6,503 nucleotides of DNA. Source: Rhodoferax sp. UBA6134. Its GTDB lineage: Bacteria > Pseudomonadota > Gammaproteobacteria > Burkholderiales > Burkholderiaceae_C. Positions 4,902 through 6,503 of this stretch are shown piece after piece. The stretch covers positions 7,452 to 13,954 of the forward strand of contig DIVK01000015.1 of the NCBI GenBank assembly GCA_002422455.1. Direction: 5' to 3'. Position 1 is the stretch's first letter, and each line of letters starts with the position of its first letter. A program made the position numbers and the translations under genes. Under the pieces are notes generated by a model that saw only the letters and a program-made list of their open reading frames with translations, was not told the origin of the DNA and did no database searches.

Positions 4902-5572
4902 CCCCAGAGGTCCAGCGGCGGCTCCGTCACCACCGCGCGCAGGATGTCGGAACGCGAAACAAAACCGATGACAAGCCCCAGCCCATCCACCACCGGAAGT
5001 CCCGGCAAACCGGTATCCAGCAGCACGCGCGCCACGCGCCGGATATCGGTGTCCGGCGCCACCCCGGGCACCGGCGTCCACATGAGGTCCGCCACGCTCT
5101 GCGCCAGCAAGGCCCGCCACACGACTGCACTGCTGTCTGGCGTTGGCAGGCGATCGGGGCGCAGCAGATCGGCCCGCGACAACAAACCCACCAGCGTCGC
5201 CGCCCCGTTCACCACAGGGGCCTGACCGACGCCATGGCTGGCAAGCATTTGCCACGCCGCCAGCACCGTCATGGTGTCCGGCACGGTGATCACGCTGCGG
5301 CTCATCAGGGCGTCGACCCGGCTCAGCGGGTGGCGCGGCAGTACCCCCTCCTGAGCGGTCTGGGCATAAGCCGCCAGCGCGATGCGATGCGCCTCGTCGC
5401 CGGGCACAGTCTGAGGCCAGCCGGCCGGTGAGCCTGACGCGGCGGCGCGCCCCTCACGCCCGACCGCCCGGACCGCATGCGTGCGGGCAACGCCGCTGAC
5501 GGGCCCGATGTGGCGCAACTGCTCCAGCGAGCCATGAAACAAACGCCCCGACATGCCGTACACCGAGAACAT
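4898..5572 (-). CDS. CBS-domain pair protein
   Basis: A complete 224-aa soluble protein. Residues 1-80 form a variable, Ala/Gly-rich N-terminal region. Two CBS domains follow: CBS1 about 86-138 (VDALMSRSVITV to VGLLSRADLL) and CBS2 about 160-214 (VADLMWTPVPGVAPDTDIRRVARVLLD... to IGFVSRSDILRAV). Both end in the classic G-hydrophobic-hydrophobic-S-R-x-D-hydrophobic-L motif that lines an adenosine-nucleotide pocket. The protein ends EPPLDLWG. CBS pairs (Bateman modules) sense AMP, ATP, SAM or related adenosyl ligands. With no catalytic domain attached this is probably a stand-alone sensor, and its partner is unknown. The start is set by GGGAG (minus 5583-5579) six bases before ATG. It lies 64 bases downstream of hemW on the same strand and its stop overlaps the convergent small gene by 4 bases. 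Confidence 0.92.
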   Translation of the reverse strand: MFSVYGMSGRLFHGSLEQLRHIGPVSGVARTHAVRAVGREGRAAASGSPAGWPQTVPGDEAHRIALAAYAQTAQEGVLPRHPLSRVDALMSRSVITVPDTMTVLAAWQMLASHGVGQAPVVNGAATLVGLLSRADLLRPDRLPTPDSSAVVWRALLAQSVADLMWTPVPGVAPDTDIRRVARVLLDTGLPGLPVVDGLGLVIGFVSRSDILRAVVTEPPLDLWG

Positions 5573-5600
5573 CGCTTACTCCCTTGCGTGATTCGCACCG

Positions 5601-5606
5601 ACTATA
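5601..5606 (-). promoter_or_regulatory. Possible -10 box for the CBS-protein gene
   Basis: TATAGT on the minus strand (5606-5601), 28 bases before the CBS-gene ATG, in the short gap after hemW. The -35 position at 17-bp spacing (TGTGGT) is a poor match, so the gene may equally be read from the hemW transcript. Confidence 0.3.
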
Positions 5607-5636
5607 GCGCGGCCAGGCTCCCAACCACAGACCGGT

Positions 5637-6503
5637 TCAGCCGCGCGACGGCAAAAATAAGGACTGCAGGTCATTCAGAAAATCGAAGCCCCGCACACTC
5701 GGTTTGACGTGGGTCAGGTCGCATTCAATCAATCCTTTGCGCTCAGCCTCCTGCAACCCCTTTTGAATGGCGCTCATCGGCAAACCGGTGCGCTCGCAAA
5801 ACTGCTGCAAACCGAAACCGTCTTTCAAACGCAAGGCATTGAGCATGAACTCAAACGGCAGGTCCGCCCGGCCGACCTCCACGTCCTGGGCCAGACAGTG
5901 GCCGGCCAGGGCTTGCTCCATGTACAGCCGGGGCTCGCGAAAGCGCACCTGCCGCACCACCCGATGGGCAAAACTGAGCTTGCTGTGCGCCCCCGCCCCC
6001 AACCCCAGGTAGTCACCAAACTGCCAGTAGTTGAGGTTGTGAAAGCAGCGATGCCCCGCCCGCGCATAAGCCGACACTTCGTAGCGCTGCAGTCCGGCGT
6101 CCCCCGTCATGCCGGTAATCAGGTCCAGCATGTCGTACGCCGCATCTTCCTCCGGAATGACCGGGGGAAACCTGGCGAAGTAAGTGTTGGGCTCAATGGT
6201 GAGGTGATAGACCGAGATATGCGGCGGCGCCAGCGCCAGGGCGGTGGTCATGTCTTTTGTGAGGTCGGCCGGCGTCTGGCCCGGCAGCGCGTACATGATG
6301 TCCAGATTGAAGGTGTCGAAGGACTGCGCCGCCTCTTCCACCGCCGCCAGCGCCTGCGCCCGGTCATGCACGCGGCCCAGGGCCCGCAGGTGCTCATCGT
6401 TGAAGCTCTGCACCCCGATCGACAGGCGGGTGACGCCCGCCGCGCGGAAAGCCCGGAAACGGTCTTTCTCGAAGGTGCCCGGATTGGCCTCCAGCGTGAT
6501 CTC
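5637..6503 (-). CDS. hemW: HemW, radical-SAM family heme chaperone (N-terminus outside the window)
   Basis: The frame is open from the window edge (codon beginning at 6503) to the TGA at 5639-5637, giving 289 codons including the stop. About 90-120 N-terminal residues, including the CxxxCxxC iron-sulfur motif, are missing from view. The visible part begins EITLEANPGTFE and runs through RLSIGVQSFND, NLDIMYALPGQ and ISVYHLTIEPNT (the rest of the radical-SAM barrel). HNLNYW (minus 6041-6024) contains the HNxxY motif linked to heme binding in HemW, followed by FGDYLGLGAGAHS. The HemN_C-type C-terminal domain follows (FEFMLNALRLKDGF to the end). This family, formerly annotated as HemN-like coproporphyrinogen oxidase, binds heme and delivers it to respiratory proteins. 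A GTG at 6413 is an internal valine codon, not the start. The CBS-protein gene follows 64 bases downstream. Confidence 0.97.
   Translation of the reverse strand, partial: EITLEANPGTFEKDRFRAFRAAGVTRLSIGVQSFNDEHLRALGRVHDRAQALAAVEEAAQSFDTFNLDIMYALPGQTPADLTKDMTTALALAPPHISVYHLTIEPNTYFARFPPVIPEEDAAYDMLDLITGMTGDAGLQRYEVSAYARAGHRCFHNLNYWQFGDYLGLGAGAHSKLSFAHRVVRQVRFREPRLYMEQALAGHCLAQDVEVGRADLPFEFMLNALRLKDGFGLQQFCERTGLPMSAIQKGLQEAERKGLIECDLTHVKPSVRGFDFLNDLQSLFLPSRG

Noticed and set aside
6411..6413. GTG as the hemW start
   Set aside because: The frame continues upstream to the window edge and encodes the conserved TLEANPGTFE and RLSIGVQSF sequence, so this GTG is an internal Val.

Overview
The window is GC-rich DNA with tightly packed genes. 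Protein sequences and gene content point to a betaproteobacterium, most likely Burkholderiales (Comamonadaceae/Rhodoferax-like). The evidence is an AhcY of the long proteobacterial type, an S-adenosylhomocysteine (SAH) riboswitch in front of it, and a HemW/CBS-protein neighbourhood. The taxonomic placement is inference from protein style; there is no rRNA in the window.

Layout. Positions 1-199 (+) hold the 3' end of rlmJ, a 23S rRNA m6A methyltransferase. It is followed by a complete 10-helix EamA/DMT-family transporter gene (250-1146, +). The 53-bp gap between that gene and the convergent metF is filled by a 62-bp imperfect palindrome (1137-1198), which folds into one long hairpin and includes the transporter's stop codon. 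On the minus strand lies a three-gene unit transcribed ahcY -> tlyA -> metF (4339 down to 1200): SAH hydrolase, a TlyA-type S4/FtsJ RNA methyltransferase, and methylenetetrahydrofolate reductase. ahcY and tlyA overlap by one base (TGATG), and metF starts 9 bases after tlyA. The ahcY leader has a perfect TATAAT box, an SAH riboswitch aptamer (about 4421-4510) starting almost at the expected transcription start, and a hairpin-rich expression platform with a T-run before the ahcY Shine-Dalgarno sequence.

Divergent from ahcY is a short + strand reading frame (4683-4901, 72 aa, unrecognised). Its TAA stop overlaps the TAG stop of the convergent minus-strand CBS-pair gene (4898-5572) by 4 bases. 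Upstream of the CBS gene, also on the minus strand, is hemW (5637 to the window edge), a radical-SAM heme chaperone missing its N-terminus here.

How the genes work together. ahcY removes SAH, the inhibitory product of all SAM-dependent methylations, and returns homocysteine. metF makes the 5-methyl-THF used to remethylate homocysteine to methionine. TlyA is itself an SAH-producing methyltransferase. Placing all three behind an SAH-sensing RNA makes a product-induced activated-methyl-cycle operon. No wholly new system is visible. The points most worth a second look are the competing helices of the riboswitch, the 62-bp palindromic element, and a roughly 33-residue acidic insertion in TlyA.
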